Shown here one piece after another: positions 34,557 through 45,242 of a stretch of 64,000 bases of DNA. Below the pieces are notes generated by a model. That model was not told the origin of the DNA and made no database searches. It saw only the letters and a program-made list of their open reading frames with translations. The stretch spans positions 186,001-250,000 of the forward strand of contig CAVRIA010000004.1 of assembly GCA_963721115.1 (NCBI GenBank), in the 5' to 3' direction. How positions within the stretch are numbered: the stretch's first letter is position 1; every line of letters begins with the position of its first letter. The stretch is from CAVRIA01 sp963721115 (GTDB lineage: Bacteria > Desulfobacterota > Binatia > HRBIN30 > CADEER01). The position numbers and the translations under genes were made by a program.

Positions 34557-35607
34557 CCGTCGGCAGCGCCAGGGCGCGCCAGCGCAGCATGCCGCCGGCG
34601 ACGTTCGCCACGTCGGTCCAGCCGGCGTCGCGCAGGATGACGGTCGCCATGCCGGAGCGCTTCCCGGAGCGACAGACCGCCACCACGGGCTTGTCGCGCG
34701 GCACCTCGTCGAGGCGGTGCCGCAGCTGGTCGAGCGGGATGAGCTTCGCCCCGGGGATGTGACCGAGCTCGCCTTCGAACTCTTCGGGGCTGCGCACGTC
34801 GACCACGTCGACACCCTTCAGGTGGCGCGCCAGCCACACCGGCGCGATCTCCATCAGACCGGCGTAGGTGACCGCGACGGGGCCCCAGCTCGCGACCGGC
34901 TGATAGGCTCCATCCTCTGGTCGACCGCAGCGCAGATTGGCCGGCACGGCGATGTCGATCTTCTTCGGGTGCGCGAGGCCGAGGTTCTCCATGTAGCCGA
35001 CGAAGTCCTGCTCGGCGGCCTGTCCGCCGACACGGGGATTGAACCGCTTCTCCTCGCCGACCGTGCTCACGGTGCGGCCCTCGTAGTCGTGTGCCGGGTA
35101 GATGAAGCAGTCGTCCGGCAGGGTGAAGATCTGTTCCTCGATCGAGTGATACATCTGATGCGCGTCGCCGTGCTGGAAATCCGTGCGCCCCGCGCCGCGG
35201 ATGAGCAGACAGTCGCCGGTGAACACCGCTCCGCCCCCGGCGGCGACGAAGGTGACGCAGCCCTCGGTGTGCCCCGGCGTGGCGCGTACCTCGAGCGTCA
35301 GGCGGCCGAAGCGGATCACGTCTCCGTGGTCGATCGGCCAGTCGACCTCCTGTGCGTCGTAGCGCTTGGAAAGCGCGATGCGGCTGCCGAAGGCCTTCTT
35401 CATCAGCCACGCGCCGGTGACGTGATCGGCGTGACAGTGCGTGTCGAGGGTGTGGACGAGCTTCAGCTCGAGCTCGCGGACCAGCGCCGCGTCGCGGCGG
35501 TGCTGCTCGAACACGGGATCGATGACGACGGCCTCGCGAGTCGACGGGTCGGCGAGGAGGTAAGTGTAGGTGGATGACGTCTGGTCGTAGAGCTGGCGAA
35601 AGAGCAT
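34534..35607 (-). CDS. Persulfide dioxygenase-rhodanese fusion
   Basis: 357 residues. Domain 1 (1-240): an ETHE1-type metallo-beta-lactamase fold with THCHADHVTGAW, ATPGHTEGCVTF, FTGDCLLIRGAGRTDFQHG and YPAHDYEGR. Domain 2 (about 255-345): rhodanese with VDVRSPEEFEGELGHIPGA and the catalytic Cys in VAVCRSGKRSG. Such fusions oxidise glutathione persulfide to sulfite and use the rhodanese for sulfur transfer. In the cytoplasm it would detoxify sulfide. It is 5 kb from the methanethiol oxidase gene, a sulfide producer. The C-terminal tail is repeat-derived. Confidence 0.9.
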   Translation of the reverse strand: MLFRQLYDQTSSTYTYLLADPSTREAVVIDPVFEQHRRDAALVRELELKLVHTLDTHCHADHVTGAWLMKKAFGSRIALSKRYDAQEVDWPIDHGDVIRFGRLTLEVRATPGHTEGCVTFVAAGGGAVFTGDCLLIRGAGRTDFQHGDAHQMYHSIEEQIFTLPDDCFIYPAHDYEGRTVSTVGEEKRFNPRVGGQAAEQDFVGYMENLGLAHPKKIDIAVPANLRCGRPEDGAYQPVASWGPVAVTYAGLMEIAPVWLARHLKGVDVVDVRSPEEFEGELGHIPGAKLIPLDQLRHRLDEVPRDKPVVAVCRSGKRSGMATVILRDAGWTDVANVAGGMLRWRALALPTESVDSEQ

Positions 35608-35782
35608 GACGGCGAAGTCCCACAGGCGATGATAGACTGCGGGTAGCGCCGGTCAACTCGCGGCCCTGCAAGTCCACGGCGCCGCGCGCAAACCCGTTTC
35701 CTCTCCCCGCCGCTGGGGCGGGGAGAGGAAACGGCGGGCTTGGGCGATCGGCGGAGAGGCGTGCCGCTCTCCGCCGCCGAGA

Positions 35783-37964
35783 TCATCTTCCGTTCGACGT
35801 GCGCGGGGTGAGCTTCGTCACGCAGCTGCACACCCCGGCGGGGGTATTCGGATCGGGGCGGCACTTCCCGGCGTTGCCGTTCGCGTCTAAGCAGTCCTTG
35901 CCGCAGGGGCAGTCCGGCGGCGGCGGGGCCGGCCGGCAAAGGCACTGGTCGGTCGTCGGATCGGGTTGGCACAAGCCGCTGGTGCCGTCCGCCAGTGTGC
36001 AGTCGGTGCCGCAGGGGCAGTCCGGAGGTGGAGGGATTCCGACACAGGCGCACTGGTCACTGCCCGGTACCTGCCGGCACAGGCCATTGGTACCGTCGGC
36101 CAGCGTGCACTCGGTGTCGCACGGGCAGTCCGGCGGCGGCGGGGCCGGCCGGCAGAAGCACTGGTTGGTCGCCGGGTCACCCTGGCACAGGCCGATGGTG
36201 CCATCGGCCAGTTTGCAGTCGGTACCGCAGGGGCAGTCGGGCGGCGGAGGGATCTGGACGCAGGTGCACTGGTTGGTTCCCGCCGTCGGCCGGCATTGCC
36301 CGATGGTGCCGCTCGACGTCGTGCAGTTGGTGCCGCAGGGGCAGTCCGGTGGCGGAGGGATCTGGACGCAGGTGCACTGATTGGTGCCGGCCGTCGGGCG
36401 GCACTGGCCCGCGTTACCCGTCGCCGTGGTGCATTGGGTACCACAGGGGCAGTCGGGGGGCGGAGGGATCTGGACGCAGGTGCACTGGTTGGTGCCGGCC
36501 GTCGGGCGGCACTGGCCGGCGGCGCCGGCCGACGTCGTGCAGCTGGTGCCGCAGGGGCAATCGGGCGGCGGAGGGATCTTCACGCAGGTGCACTGGTTGG
36601 TTCCCGCCGTGTGGCGGCACAGACCAGCAGTACCGTCGGCCAGCGCGCAACTGGTGTCGCAAGGGCAGTCGGGCGGTGGAGGGATCTGGACGCAGGTGCA
36701 CTGGTTGGTGCCGGCCGTCGGACGGCACTGGCCGGCGGTGCCGGCCGACGTCGTGCAGTCGGTGCCGCAGGGGCAGTCGGGCGGCGGAGGGATCTTCACG
36801 CAGGTGCACTGGTTGGTTCCCGCCGTTGGCCGGCACTGCCCGAGGTGCCGTCGGCCAGCGGGCAATGGGTGCCGCAGGGGCAGTCGGGCGGTGGAGGGAT
36901 CTCGACGCAGGTGCACTGGTTGGTGCCGGCCGTCGGGCGGCACTGGCCGGCGGTGCCGGCCGACGTCGTGCAGCTCGGTGCCGCAGGGGCAGTCGGGCGG
37001 GGGAGGAATCGGGATACAGGGACACTGGCGGATTCCGGCTACTGGCCGGCACATGCCCGAGGCTGCCGTCGGCCAGCGGGCATTGGGTGCCGCAGGGGCA
37101 GTCGGGGGGCGGAGGAATCTCGACGCAGGTGCACTGGTTGGTGCCGGCCGTCGGGCGGCACTGGCCGGCGGTGCCGGTCGACGTCGTGCAGTCGGTGCCG
37201 CACGGGCACTCCTGCGGGTCCTGTACGCATTGGCAGAGATCGGCGCCGGGGACGGGGCGGCAGTGGCCGGCATTGCCCGCCGGATCCGTGCACACGTCAC
37301 CGCACGGGCATTCCTCGCAGCGGCCGGTGTCCGTGCACGTCGCGCCGCTCACCACCTGACAGTCGGCGGGGCACTCTCCGCCGGTGGCCACCGTGCAGGT
37401 GTCGGGGCACTGGCAGCAGTCGGGGGCCGGGCAGGTGCACGTGCTCGAGCAGGGAGATCCGTCGGGGCAGGTGTTCGTCTGGTCGCTTCCCGGGTCACAC
37501 GCCTCGCCCGGATCGATGTCGCCGTCTCCGCAGATCAGCTTGTTCGCCGGCGCGCACAGGAGCTGCTCCGGGCCCAGTTGAATGGGGCGCAGCCCGAACT
37601 GGTCCTCGACGCGGAACGAGGCGTTTGGCGATTGCGGGCAGCGCGCGGCATAGCAGAGGAAGTGGCCGGCGGGAGTCCCGCTGGGTCCGCCCCCCGGGGG
37701 CTGCGGGTCGGAGACGATGGTCTTTGCGGTCTCGGCGCAGAGCAGGCGCGCCGGGGTGATCACGAAGCAGCCTTTGGCCAGGCCGAACTGATTCGCCAGA
37801 TCGGCTCGATAGCGCGTCGGCTGCAGGGAATCGTGGATGCGATAGCACTGCAGGTGGTCGAGAGCGGCGGGGCTCACCACCTGGGCGGGGGCGCTGCGGG
37901 CGCCGAGGGCGAGCAGACCTACCGCGAGCGCGGCGACGACGACTCGGGGACGAATCACGGCCAT
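35783..37964 (-). pseudogene. Secreted Cys-rich protein with 36-residue repeats, three frameshifts
   Basis: ATG at 37964 with AGGAGG; signal peptide VVVAALAVGLLALGARSAPA. Two copies of a CY...NQFGL/DQFGL domain follow (about 30-85 and 95-150). Then comes a myxobacterial-type disulfide motif CGDGDIDPGEACDPG. The rest is about thirteen repeats of a 36-residue unit, PPPPDCPCGTDCTT and GQCRPTAGTNQCTC, with six Cys each. The period is exactly 108 bases until three indels near 36848, 36973 and 37050 (107, 109, 109). A surface or extracellular scaffold is likely. Frameshifts may be assembly errors in the repeats. Confidence 0.7.
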
Positions 37965-38242
37965 GACACTCCTCCTTTCGTCGGTACGGATGCGCCAGAT
38001 GCAGCTCTTGCTGCGGTGAGCGGGCGGCGATCCATCGGATACGCCTCGACTGGCGTCTCTGTCTGGGGCGACCGGAGCGGCCTCCCGTGCTTCATGGTGG
38101 CGCCTCCTCGGTTCTTCCGATCCGAACGGTTGGGTTTGTCTCCTGCTGCGCACTTGTTGACGCCGCTGTCAAGGAGAAAAAGAAGCGGCCCGGCCCATGC
38201 GCGTCCACATCTCTGGCGCCGCTGTGTAGAAGCGCAAACCGG

Positions 38243-40162
38243 CTAATCGGGATCGCCCACGGGTGCCGCGAAGGCATCGGCGACGATCTCCTCCACGTCG
38301 TCGCCGGTCAGCGAGCGCAGGAAGGCGACCAGATCGTCCATCTCACCCTCTTGCAGGCCGAGCGGCTTGATCTTCGGATCCAGGTTCTCGTTGGCGACGC
38401 CACCGGCATCATAGAATTCGACGACCTCGCGCAACGTGAGCATCGATCCGTCGTGCATGTACGGCGCGGTCAGCGCCACGTTGCGCAGCGTCGGGGTCTT
38501 GTATTTCCAGCGGTCCTCCGGCCGCCCCGTGATCTCGTAGCGTCCGAGATCGCTCGGCGGCGTCTCGGAGGTGGCGGCGACGACGGCGGGATCGATCTCC
38601 ACAAACGTGCCCGGCGCCACCTGCAGCTTCTGGCGCGGCGGCGGCCGGCGCATGGTCTGCCGGTAGCCCACCCCGGTGTTGTGGAGCTGCTGATCGGTGA
38701 ACAGGGCGTACTCCTCTTCGATCCGGTGGCAGCCCGCGCACTTCGCCTTGCCCCGAAAGAGCCGGAAGCCCCGCTCGGCCGCTTCAGAGATCGCCCCTTT
38801 CTCCTTGCCGAAGTACCAGCGGTCGAACGGGCTGGCGGCGGAGAGCAGGGTGCGCTCGTAGCTCGCCAGGGCCATGCCCAGCGTCTCCATCGTCGGACCG
38901 CGACCGTCGAACGCGGCCTCGAACGTACCGGCGTAGTCGGGCAGGCGCGCGATCTCGTCGAGGACGTGGCCGGGAGACGGGTTGCCCATCTCGTTGGCGG
39001 CGAGCAGCGGCCCCCAGATCTGCCGCTCCAGCTTCGACTCGCGCCCGTCGTGGAAGAACGAGACGGCGAACGCGACGTTGTAGAGGGTCGGGGCGTTGCG
39101 GCGGACGGTCTGGCCCTCGATGCCCACGGCGGTCGCCATCTCGTTGCTGGTGAAACCCTGCTCGGGGATGTGGCACATGGCGCAGGACATCGTATCGTTG
39201 CGCGAGAGCCGCCGGTCGTAGAAGAGCCGGCGGCCGAGCGCGACCTTGGCGCGCGTGACCGGGTTGTCCGCGGGCACCGGTACGCGGGGCAGCCCGAGCG
39301 GCGGATCGGCATACACGGCGTAGAGATCGGCGGCGCGCCCGCTCCGGGCGACGAGGCTCTTCGACCGGGTGACGTAATCCGAGCGCTCGTAGCCGTCCTT
39401 GACGTCGCCGGCGCCGTGCAGGGCGGGGCCGCCGCCCGCCGGATCGAGCCCGTGCCCCGGCGGCGCGTCGGCCAGCACGGTGAGGATATCGGCGTACACC
39501 GTGTCGGCGTGCAGAAAGGCGCTGCTGTAGATGTTGCGGATGCGTCTCTCGTGGTCGATCAGGTATACGCGCAGGACGTGCGAGATGGTGCCGAGCGGCT
39601 TGCCGCTTTCGTCGCGCTCCGTCCGGATCGATTGCCCATAGGCCTGCAGCAGCGGGGCGAGCGAGTCCTCGGAGTCGGCGGTGAGGAAGCGCCAGTCCAT
39701 CCCGTCGCGCACGAGGTGAGAGCCGAAGCGGCGCATGACCTCCGGCCGATCGTGCTGCGGGTCGAAGCTCATCGTGATCAGGCGAGCCCGATCGCGCGTG
39801 GACGGATCGGCGAGGAGGCGCTTCTGGATGCCGCCGAGGACGTAGTTCGCCATCGGGCAGGCGTTGACGTCGGGGCAGCGCGTGTAGACGAAGCTCAGGA
39901 TCGCGATCTTGTCCCCGAGAAAATCGTACAGCCGGTGCGGCTGTCCGTTCGAGTCCAGCACCCGCCCATCCCCCGCCTGGCCGAGCGCCGGAAGCTCGTA
40001 GCTCCCCGGCACCGGCGCGGCGAAGTGAAGCGGCTCCCAACCCGGCGCCAGGACGACCGGCGAATCGGCCGCCGACGCCACTTCAGCGACCGTGAGCAGC
40101 AGAAAGGCGAGAAGGCCTAGAAGCAGGTTGTTGGTTGTCGGTCGTTGGCTGTGGGCAAACAT
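38243..40162 (-). CDS. SCO1/SenC-MauG (di-heme peroxidase) fusion
   Basis: About 640 residues. After a signal segment (NNLLLGLLAFLLLTVAEVAS), residues about 40-210 are a SCO1 copper-chaperone domain: LSFVYTRCPDVNACP (Cx5C rather than the usual Cx3C) and ISHVLRVYLIDHERR with the copper His. Residues about 270-620 are a MauG/cytochrome c peroxidase domain with two heme sites, SCAMCH and CAGCHRIEE, plus FHDGRESKLERQ and PYMHDGSM. Periplasmic. It lies downstream of mtoX, as in known methanethiol-oxidation loci. The start is uncertain because an inverted repeat overlaps it. Confidence 0.88.
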   Translation of the reverse strand: MFAHSQRPTTNNLLLGLLAFLLLTVAEVASAADSPVVLAPGWEPLHFAAPVPGSYELPALGQAGDGRVLDSNGQPHRLYDFLGDKIAILSFVYTRCPDVNACPMANYVLGGIQKRLLADPSTRDRARLITMSFDPQHDRPEVMRRFGSHLVRDGMDWRFLTADSEDSLAPLLQAYGQSIRTERDESGKPLGTISHVLRVYLIDHERRIRNIYSSAFLHADTVYADILTVLADAPPGHGLDPAGGGPALHGAGDVKDGYERSDYVTRSKSLVARSGRAADLYAVYADPPLGLPRVPVPADNPVTRAKVALGRRLFYDRRLSRNDTMSCAMCHIPEQGFTSNEMATAVGIEGQTVRRNAPTLYNVAFAVSFFHDGRESKLERQIWGPLLAANEMGNPSPGHVLDEIARLPDYAGTFEAAFDGRGPTMETLGMALASYERTLLSAASPFDRWYFGKEKGAISEAAERGFRLFRGKAKCAGCHRIEEEYALFTDQQLHNTGVGYRQTMRRPPPRQKLQVAPGTFVEIDPAVVAATSETPPSDLGRYEITGRPEDRWKYKTPTLRNVALTAPYMHDGSMLTLREVVEFYDAGGVANENLDPKIKPLGLQEGEMDDLVAFLRSLTGDDVEEIVADAFAAPVGDPD

Positions 40163-40209
40163 TCCGAACCCGCAACAACCCAACAACTCAACAACCTAAC
40201 AACCTGCTT
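40121..40209. repeat. CAACAAC-unit inverted repeat between mtoX and SCO-MauG
   Basis: AAGCAGGTTGTT (40121-40132) and AACAACCTGCTT (40198-40209) are perfect complements, and the interior continues GTTGTTGG / CCAACAAC-like. It reaches from the mtoX stop into the signal peptide codons of SCO-MauG. Confidence 0.85.
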
Positions 40210-41527
40210 TCAGATGTTGTTCGCCCCGAAGCGCATCTGGTGCGGGGCGCCGAGCTTGGCGTCGATGAAGTCGATGGCGAACTTCTCCTTCAGCGCTTTG
40301 CCGTCCCACTCGTACGCCTTGAGATACTGCACATCGCCGTCCTTCGACTCGGTCTTGTCCCAGTTGGCGAGCAGCGAGGAGGTGAAGTAGACGCGTTTCC
40401 CGTCCCAGCTCTCCGACACCATGTTGACCTGGCTGCCGATCTCCTTCTCGTAGATCTGCTTCGCCGCGTGCGGGTTCGAGACGTCGAAGAGCCTCGCCTT
40501 GCCGTCGTTCCAGGTGTCCACCCACAAGCAGGGAGTCGTCGGCCGTGATCGAGATGTCGACGGGAAGCGGAATCTTGCTGGCGTCGCCGATGTCGGCGAT
40601 GGCCTCGGCCTTCCACTCTCCGCCGCCGTCCTCGTAGATCAGCCACAGCTTCGAGGTGAGGGCCGTCGCGGTGAAGCAGTAGTCGTGCTGGGCGCCCCAG
40701 GCGCAACGGATCTCGAGCGGCGCGCCGGGCACGTCGAGGACCTTCTTCGGCTTGCGGGTGTGGAGGTCCCAGACGACCACCGTATTGCCGAAGCGCTTCA
40801 TCGCCTCCGCGTCGGCCATGAGCTTGCCGAGGTTCATCATGTAGTTGTTCCAGCCGGTGAACGACGAGGTGACGAGGACGTTGCGCCGCGGCAGCGCGCG
40901 CACGTCGTATCCGTATCCGTCGGCGAAACTGCCGCTCTTCGCGGCACCGTGCAGGTCGTCGTCCGTCGGCATCCAGTGGGTGGCGACGTACTTGCCGTCG
41001 TTGGTGTACTCGACCAGCGCCGTCCTGCCGCCGTGGTCCTTGTTGTTCGACAGGCCGGTGATCATCATGCGGCCGGGCAGCGCGTACATCGTGTGCGGCC
41101 CGACGATACCGCCGCTGTCGGTGACGAAGGTGTCGATGGTCTTCGCCAGCGCCGGCTTTGCGGGGTCCGTGTGAACGTCGAAGACGAAGATCTTGTTCGT
41201 GTCGAGCCCCCCGGCCCAGAGGAAGTGGCGGTCGTCGGTGAGACCCGAGTGGTGCGCCTCGTTGCGGCCGCCCACCGACAAGGTGTGGACCACCTTGCCG
41301 TACTCGGCCGAGCTCGGGTTGACGGCGACGGTGACGAGCTTGTCCTGCTCGTCGCCCACTCCCTTCATGCCCAAGGTCCAGATGTAGATGAAGTCCTCCT
41401 GGCCGACGATCTTCGCCATGTACGGGGACATGCAGGTCTCGTCTGCCGATGCGGGTGTCGATCCAGGCAGGGCGAGCGCGGCGATGAGCAGAGATGCGGA
41501 GATCAGAGCGTCCAGTACCCTTTTCAT
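40210..41527 (-). pseudogene. mtoX: Methanethiol oxidase / selenium-binding protein MtoX-like, one frameshift
   Basis: ATG at 41527 with GAGGAGGGAAGG; a signal peptide (ISASLLIAALALPGSTPASA) makes it periplasmic. SBP56 motifs: ETCMSPYMAKIVGQEDFIYI, NEAHHSGLTDDRHFLWAGGL, GPHTMYALPGRMMI and PLDIS-like PVDISITADDSLLVG. A single-base shift near 40525 moves the remainder (VDTWNDGKARLFDVSNP, VNMVSESWDGKRVYFTSSLL, PHQMRFGANN) into the next frame. MtoX converts methanethiol to formaldehyde, H2S and H2O2 with copper. The adjacent SCO-MauG gene supports this over other SBP56 roles. Confidence 0.8.
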
Positions 41528-41808
41528 GCCTTCCCTCCTCGCGTGGGTTTGACGGTCGACGCTGCGATAGCAGAGGATTCGGCCTCCTGACAACTGGGTT
41601 TGGAGGCAGATGGGTTTGGCGGCAGAGAGGGGGAAGGCGGATTCTTCTCGGCATTGCGAAGACGGAGTGGGCCGGCCGGCGCTGCGTTTCTCCGCCCTGA
41701 CAAGGCGAGTGGCGCGCCAGCGGCGAAAGCCGTCTGTGCCCGGCCCGCATGCCGCGGCACGCGAATTCCTTGTTGACCTCCATTGCCGTTACGTGAAGGG
41801 GTGGACAA

Positions 41809-43545
41809 ATGAATCTCGTCGAGCAGGCCGCGGTGCTCTACCGACTGACGCGCTGGGGGCTGGCGATGGCTCGCCACGATACGCGCTTCCCGAGCCCGGT
41901 GCCGGACAACCCCAAGTTCATGAGCGCGCGCGACGCGACCCGGCTCATCCGCGACGGATCGGTGGTCGCCGCGTCGGGCATCGGCGCGCTGCACCGCGCC
42001 TCCATCCTCTACTGGGCCATCCGGGATGCCTTCGCGGAGACCGGGCACCCGCGCGGTCTCGACATCGTCAACATCGGCGGGCACGGCAGCCGCGGGCTTC
42101 TGCCGGGCACGCTCGACGAGCTGGCGCGGCCGGGGCTCTGCAAGCGCTTCATCACCAGCCACTTCGAGACCTTCCGCGCCGTTCTCGATCTGGCCGCCGC
42201 CGGCCAGTGCCAGCTGCAGTGCGTACCGCTCGGCGTCATGGCGCTGCTCTTCGATGCCCTGCAGCACGGCGACGACTCCGTCCTGGTCGAGACCGGGGTC
42301 GGCAGCTTCATCGATCCCCGCGTTGGGCGCGGCTCCCCCGTGACGGAGGGGGACCTCGAGCAGCTGGTCGCCGTCGAGGGCGATCTGTTGCGCTACCGTA
42401 TTCCGAGCATCGACGTGGCGCTGTTCAACCTGCCGGCGGCGGATCGGCGCGGCAACCTGTACGCCAGGAACGCGGCCATCGTCGGCGACAGCTACGAGAT
42501 CGCCCACGCCGCCCGGCGCAACGGGGGTACGGTGATCGCCAACGTCGGGCTGCTGGTGGACGAGGGCTACGACCGCGTCTTCCTGCCCGCCGAGATGGTC
42601 GATGCGGTGGTCTACTACCCGAATACCGAGCAGACGCCGGGGTTCTTCCACCGCGAGCCCTGGCCGGCGGTGACGACGGAGGGCGCGGAGTCGCAGGCGA
42701 AGGCCCTCGAGCAGGCGCGCTTCGCACGCCGGCTCGGCGAGCTCGCCGGCGGCCTGCCGCGGCGCACGGCCGTCGACGAGGCGCTCTTTCGGCTCGCGGC
42801 GTACACGCTCGCCACCCACGTGGGGCCCGGCGCCGAGGTGGCGCTCGGCGCGGGTCTGCCGGAGGATGTCGGCCGCGTCCTGTTCGAGTGCGGGCGGCTG
42901 AACGACGTCACGTTCCTGGTCGAGAGCGGCGTCATCGGCGGCTTGCCGGCGCCGGGCGTCTACTTCGGCTCGTCCTTCTCCCCGAGCGCGATCGTCTCGA
43001 CGGCCCAGCTCTTCAAGCGCTGCTACTCGAAGCTCGATGCGGCGTGCCTCGGCGCCCTCGAGGTCGATGCCGAGGGCAACGTCAACGTCTCGAAACGCGG
43101 CCCGGAGGTGCGCGACTACGCGGGCCCCGGCGGCTTCATCGACTTCAGCACGCTGGCTCCGACCGTCGTCTTCGTCTCCGGATGGATGCGACACGGCGTC
43201 CTGGCCGTCGAGGGCGGAGCGATGCGCGTGCGTAAGCGCGGCGCGCCGAAGTTCGTCGCGCACGTCCTCGAGACGACCTTCAACGGCCCGCGCGCCGCGA
43301 GCGCCGGCAAGCAGGTCTTCTACGCGACACCGGTCGGCGTCTTCCGTCTCACGGCTGGCGGTCTGGAGCTGAGCGGCGTCATGCCGGGGATCGATGTCCG
43401 CACGGACATCCTCGAGGTGGCGCCGTTTCCGATCGCCCTGCCCGCATCGGGCGACGTCCCCTTGCTTCCCGAGGCGATTCTGACCGGAAAGGGATTTCGA
43501 CTGCCGGCGGCGGAGAGCGCCGGGGAACGGCGCCATGCCGGCTGA
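41809..43545 (+). CDS. Family I CoA-transferase, fused alpha and beta subunits
   Basis: 578 residues. The N-terminal half has SGIGALHRASILYWAI and IVNIGGHGSRG; the C-terminal half has FLVESGVIGGLP, which matches the S-E-x-G-x-x-G active-site loop with the thioester-forming Glu. HGVLAVEGGAMRV and GPGGFIDFSTLA resemble the beta subunit. Acetate/acetoacetate-type CoA-transferases move CoA between carboxylates. As written both halves are fused, as in some propionate or 3-oxoacid enzymes. Divergent from mtoX. Start at 41809 is preceded by GAAGGGG. Acceptor and donor unknown. Confidence 0.8.
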   Translation: MNLVEQAAVLYRLTRWGLAMARHDTRFPSPVPDNPKFMSARDATRLIRDGSVVAASGIGALHRASILYWAIRDAFAETGHPRGLDIVNIGGHGSRGLLPGTLDELARPGLCKRFITSHFETFRAVLDLAAAGQCQLQCVPLGVMALLFDALQHGDDSVLVETGVGSFIDPRVGRGSPVTEGDLEQLVAVEGDLLRYRIPSIDVALFNLPAADRRGNLYARNAAIVGDSYEIAHAARRNGGTVIANVGLLVDEGYDRVFLPAEMVDAVVYYPNTEQTPGFFHREPWPAVTTEGAESQAKALEQARFARRLGELAGGLPRRTAVDEALFRLAAYTLATHVGPGAEVALGAGLPEDVGRVLFECGRLNDVTFLVESGVIGGLPAPGVYFGSSFSPSAIVSTAQLFKRCYSKLDAACLGALEVDAEGNVNVSKRGPEVRDYAGPGGFIDFSTLAPTVVFVSGWMRHGVLAVEGGAMRVRKRGAPKFVAHVLETTFNGPRAASAGKQVFYATPVGVFRLTAGGLELSGVMPGIDVRTDILEVAPFPIALPASGDVPLLPEAILTGKGFRLPAAESAGERRHAG

Positions 43546-45242
43546 GGGGAGATCCGTCGAGGACCGGATCGACGCCATCGAGCGGCGCCTCGAGGCGATC
43601 GAACGCCGCCTGGAGGAAGGGGTTCCGCGAGACCGCGGCGCCCGAGTACGGGGCGCGAGCGAGGTCGCCGGCGCCGGCGATCGGAGAGGCGTCGATCGTC
43701 TCGATCGTCGGCCTGATCGGCCGCACGCTCATCGTCCTGGGCGGCGCCTTCCTCATCCGGTTCATGACCGAGTCGAAAATGCTCCCGCAGCTCGCCGGGA
43801 CGGTGCTCGGCATCGCCTATGCGCTGCTCTGGGTCCTCATGGCGAACCGCGCCGCCCGCAAGGATGCCTACGAGAGCGCGACGTTCCACGGCGTCTCCGC
43901 CGCGATCATCGGCTTTCCCCTGTTCTGGGAGACCACCCTCAAGTTCCAGTACCTGACGCCGGTGGAGAGCGCCGCCGCCCTGACGCTCTTCACGGCGTTG
44001 CCGCTCGCCGTGGCGTGGTTCCGGGAGATGCGCGGCTTCGCGCTGGTCATCGGCGCGCCGGCGGCGGTGACGATGCTCGCGCTCGGGTTCGCGACCAGGA
44101 CGCTGCCCCCGTTCGTGGCGGCGCTCCTGTTGCTCGGCTTGGTGACCCTACTCCTCGCTTACGACCGGAAGTGGTACCTGCTCGCCGCGATCGTGGCGTT
44201 CATCGCCGACTTCGGCGTCGCCGTCGCCGCGATCGTGCGACTCGCCCGCCCGGACGGCGAGGCCCTGACCTCGCTCGGTCCCGCCCTTCTGTGCGCCGCC
44301 GTGGCGGCGCTGGGCGCCGTCTATCTCGGAACCTTCTCCTTCCTCGTCTTCCGGCGCAGGCGAAACCTCGAGTTTCTCGAGGTGGCCCAGGTCGTCGCCG
44401 TTCTCGCCATCGGCCTCGGCGGCTTCGCGGCCACCGCGGTTGCCTTCCCGGGCGCGCGCCCGGCGCTCGGCTTCGCGGTCTTCGTTCTCGCCGCCGCTTG
44501 CTACATCGGCGCGTATCCCCTGCTGCGGGAGGAGAGGGCGAGCAACCGCACCTTCATCGTCTACTCGGTCGCCGCCGCCGCAGCCGGTCTGGTGGCGGCG
44601 TACGTCTCGTTCCGCGGCGCGCCGCTGTCCATCGTCCTCGCCGCTGCAGCGCTCATCTGCTCTCTGGTCGGAAGCCGGATGAAGTCGGTGAGCCTCGCGC
44701 TGCACGGCGCGCTCTACGTCTCGGCGGCGTCTCTCTCGTCGGGCCTGCTGTGGGGGACCCTGGTGGTTCTGTCGGGGGCCAACCTGGTTCCGGAGCTGTG
44801 GCGGCGGCCGGCGCCGTGGTGCGTCTTCTCGTTTCCATGGCGGTCGTTCTTCTGCGGCCGGGAACGGCGGACGTCCTCTTCGAGCGCTACTTCAGGCGGG
44901 CGCGATTGCCGGCGCTCGATTCTGACCGCGCTGACGCTCGGGGCGCTGGTCGTCTCGGCGGCCTTCGGCCTCGTCTCGAAGGTGGGGGAGAGGGAGCTGG
45001 TCGAGTCCTCCATCCTGCGCACGGCGGTGCTCGCCGGCAGCGCCGTGCTCCTCGCCCTGCTCAGCAAGCGGCAGCGCTTCGCGCAGGCGAAGTGGCTGGT
45101 GATCCCGTGGCTCCTCCTCGGCGGCGCGAAGCTGGCCGCCGAGGATCTGCCCTCCGGAAAGCCGTCGGTCCTCTTCGGCTCCCTCGCCATCTACGGCGCA
45201 GCCCTCATCCTTGCCCCGCGCCTCCTGCGGAGAGCGGCGTAG
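43535..45242 (+). pseudogene. DUF2339-like multi-pass membrane protein, three frameshifts
   Basis: The start overlaps the CoA-transferase by 11 bases. It begins with a coiled coil (EDRIDAIERRLEAIERRLEE). After a shift near 43620 come GLIGRTLIVLGGAFLIRF and some twelve further hydrophobic helices to the end. Two more compensating shifts bracket 44800-44930, where the second frame (VVRLLVSMAVVLLRPGTADV) fits better. A coiled-coil lead followed by a dozen or more helices is the DUF2339 plan; function unknown. Because all segments read as membrane protein, consensus errors are likely. Confidence 0.55.

Noticed and set aside
38160..38180. TTGACA on the minus strand as a promoter for the Cys-rich gene
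   Set aside because: No convincing -10 box at the right distance.
36381..38246. Long plus-strand open frames opposite the Cys-rich repeat gene
   Set aside because: The repeated unit and high G+C leave all frames open; only the minus strand gives a signal peptide, ribosome site and Cys-rich domain pattern.
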